Notes under the pieces: generated by a model
Database searches by the model: none
Told to the model about the DNA's origin: nothing
The model's input: the letters and a program-made list of their open reading frames with translations, nothing else
Translations under genes and position numbers: made by a program
NCBI GenBank assembly: GCA_900547915.1
Contig: URIN01000066.1
Coordinates: 1 to 7,361, forward strand
Length of the DNA stretch: 7,361 nt
From: an uncultured Clostridium sp.
GTDB taxonomy: Bacteria; Bacillota; Clostridia; Oscillospirales; Acutalibacteraceae
Reading direction: 5' to 3'
Shown here: positions 6,356 through 7,361 of the stretch, one piece after another
Layout: each line of letters begins with the position of its first letter
Position numbering within the stretch: the first letter of the stretch is position 1

Positions 6356-7273
6356 TCAGCTTACTTCCATAATTTCAAATTCATTAGTATAATCTTTCAA
6401 AAGAACAATGTAGCTAAATTCACGAGTAGCTATCAAATTTCTGACAATATGTTTATTCATAAGCTGCTCTTTCGACTTAGCATGCACAGAAACTGCAAAT
6501 GCTGCCCCCGACAAAAATCCGTTCTTCATTGCTTCTATTTCTTTTAACGAAGATATTTCATCACATATTATCATCTGAGGCGCAAGGGTTCTGACAGCAA
6601 TTTCAATTCCCGCAGCTTTTGAAAAGCCAGTTATTACATCAGTATTCACGCCAAGATCAGCCGTAATATTCCCGTCATCTTTGCAGGCAATTTCATTTCT
6701 TTCGTCTATAACAGCAGTCTTTACGTATTGGTTATTAAACCCGCCGGAAATAAGTCTAGTGAAATCCCTTAGAAAAGTTGTTTTGCCTCCTGACGGCGGC
6801 GAAGCAACGATAATGCTTGGGAAGTCGTTAACATAAAGCAGATTAAGTATAGGCTTTGCGCAATCCCTGATTTCTTTTGCTATTCTTATATTCAGAGACG
6901 TTATTTCTTTTACAGCAGTAACAATTCCGTTAGTTTTAACAGCTGTGGAACACACACCCACCCTGTTGCCGCCTTTAACTGTTATGTATCCGTTCACAAG
7001 ATTATCTATCTCACAATGAACCGAATAATTACACAACCTCCGAAACACAACATCGAATTCTTCCTCATCAACCCTGTATGCATATTCACTGCAATGATTG
7101 AGAAGTTTTCCTTTTGGAGTTATAAAATATACATTTTTACCAGCACAAAGTACTAACGGGAGATTCTTTCTAAGTCTTATTTCAGTTATAGAATTTAGAG
7201 CCGCTGCGTTAAGCTCAGACAGAGCAGCATTAATTCCGTCAGACAAGCATGGAATCAGAGTATTAAGTGACAT
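6356..7273 (-). CDS. spoIIIAA: Stage III sporulation protein AA, secretion-type ATPase
   Basis: SpoIIIAA is the cytoplasmic ATPase of the SpoIIIA complex, related to type II/IV secretion ATPases, and acts in the mother cell. The 305 residues are normal for the family (about 307). An N-terminal domain includes ITEIRLRKNLPLVL (29-42) and NGYITVKGGNRVGVCSTAV (94-112). The P-loop is SPPSGGKTT (158-166) with K164 and T165; the usual first Gly is Ser. Other marks are VIDERNEIA (188-196), the TDVITGFSKAAGIEIAVRT region (211-229), Walker B MIICDE (234-239, acidic D238 and E239) and VSVHAKS (261-267) with the conserved His. The ATG follows a GAGGTGA site. It heads the operon behind a candidate sigma-E promoter. 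Confidence 0.97.
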   Translation of the reverse strand: MSLNTLIPCLSDGINAALSELNAAALNSITEIRLRKNLPLVLCAGKNVYFITPKGKLLNHCSEYAYRVDEEEFDVVFRRLCNYSVHCEIDNLVNGYITVKGGNRVGVCSTAVKTNGIVTAVKEITSLNIRIAKEIRDCAKPILNLLYVNDFPSIIVASPPSGGKTTFLRDFTRLISGGFNNQYVKTAVIDERNEIACKDDGNITADLGVNTDVITGFSKAAGIEIAVRTLAPQMIICDEISSLKEIEAMKNGFLSGAAFAVSVHAKSKEQLMNKHIVRNLIATREFSYIVLLKDYTNEFEIMEVS

Positions 7274-7277
7274 TGTC

Positions 7278-7284
7278 TCACCTC
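7278..7284 (-). promoter_or_regulatory. Ribosome binding site of spoIIIAA
   Basis: GAGGTGA on the minus strand ends four bases before the ATG at 7273-7271. It matches the 5' part and extension of the anti-Shine-Dalgarno target (AGGAGGTGA), with a seven-base gap counted from the GAGG core. It fixes the spoIIIAA start. Confidence 0.75.
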
Positions 7285-7290
7285 AGTTAA

Positions 7291-7319
7291 GATATATGAC
7301 AAGTCCTTTTCAATTATTA
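7291..7319 (-). promoter_or_regulatory. Candidate sigma-E (mother-cell) promoter of the spoIIIA operon
   Basis: On the minus strand TAATAAT (7319-7313) fits the B. subtilis sigma-E -35 motif KMATATT at 6 of 7 positions. CATATATC (7298-7291) fits the -10 motif CATACAHT at 6 of 8. They are separated by 14 bases, a normal sigma-E spacing. The start of transcription would be near 7284, giving a very short leader with the ribosome binding site. In B. subtilis spoIIIA is transcribed by sigma-E. The remaining 42 bases to the contig end are AT-rich, and I see no other feature in them. Confidence 0.5.
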
Positions 7320-7361
7320 CGATTTCTTTTGTTGAAGATTTCAATTTCTTATGATATATTA

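Noticed and set aside
1..7361. CRISPR arrays, tRNA or rRNA genes, insertion sequences, phage or defence genes
   Set aside because: The window is densely packed with conserved housekeeping and sporulation genes. I saw no direct-repeat arrays, structural RNA signatures or transposase motifs.

Overview
The window looks like a short contig from a low-GC, endospore-lineage Firmicute (class Clostridia). The best match by gene order and protein style is a Ruminococcaceae/Oscillospiraceae-type bacterium. This placement rests on the complete eight-gene spoIIIA cluster and the downstream asp23-family/nusB/xseA block. It is inferred from gene content, not from a database search. All genes lie on the minus strand, so transcription runs from the right end (7361) to the left end (1).

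The right part (7273 down to 2502) is an intact spoIIIAA-AB-AC-AD-AE-AF-AG-AH operon. These proteins build the mother-cell side of the SpoIIIA-SpoIIQ channel ('feeding tube') across the two membranes around the forespore. AA is the motor-type ATPase, AB is the GspF-like membrane protein, and AC, AD and AE are polytopic membrane proteins. AF, AG and AH are membrane-anchored ring-forming proteins. Most junctions are ATGA, TAATG or TGATG overlaps, or only a few bases; the one real gap is 60 bases between AF and AG. A plausible sigma-E-type promoter lies just upstream of spoIIIAA.

The middle part (2410 down to 2018) is an Asp23/Gls24-family gene (YqhY-like). It has a strong ribosome binding site, a candidate vegetative promoter, and a clear intrinsic terminator after it. 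The terminator separates it from the left block: nusB, a diverged Kae1/TsaD-like (M22 fold) gene, and the 5' part of xseA, joined by ATGA overlaps. In Bacillus subtilis the same neighbourhood reads spoIIIA-accB-accC-yqhY-nusB-folD-xseA. Here accB/accC are absent, and the Kae1-like gene sits where folD would be.

The first 46 bases are not biological. They are the end of an Illumina P5 oligonucleotide, an 8-base i5 index, and the Nextera read-1 adapter ending in the Tn5 mosaic end. xseA is therefore cut at base 47 by the library insert end, and its reading frame runs on through the adapter as an artefact. Apart from this I see a conserved sporulation and housekeeping region. I do not find a previously undescribed system; the least ordinary gene is the Cys-rich Kae1-like paralogue.
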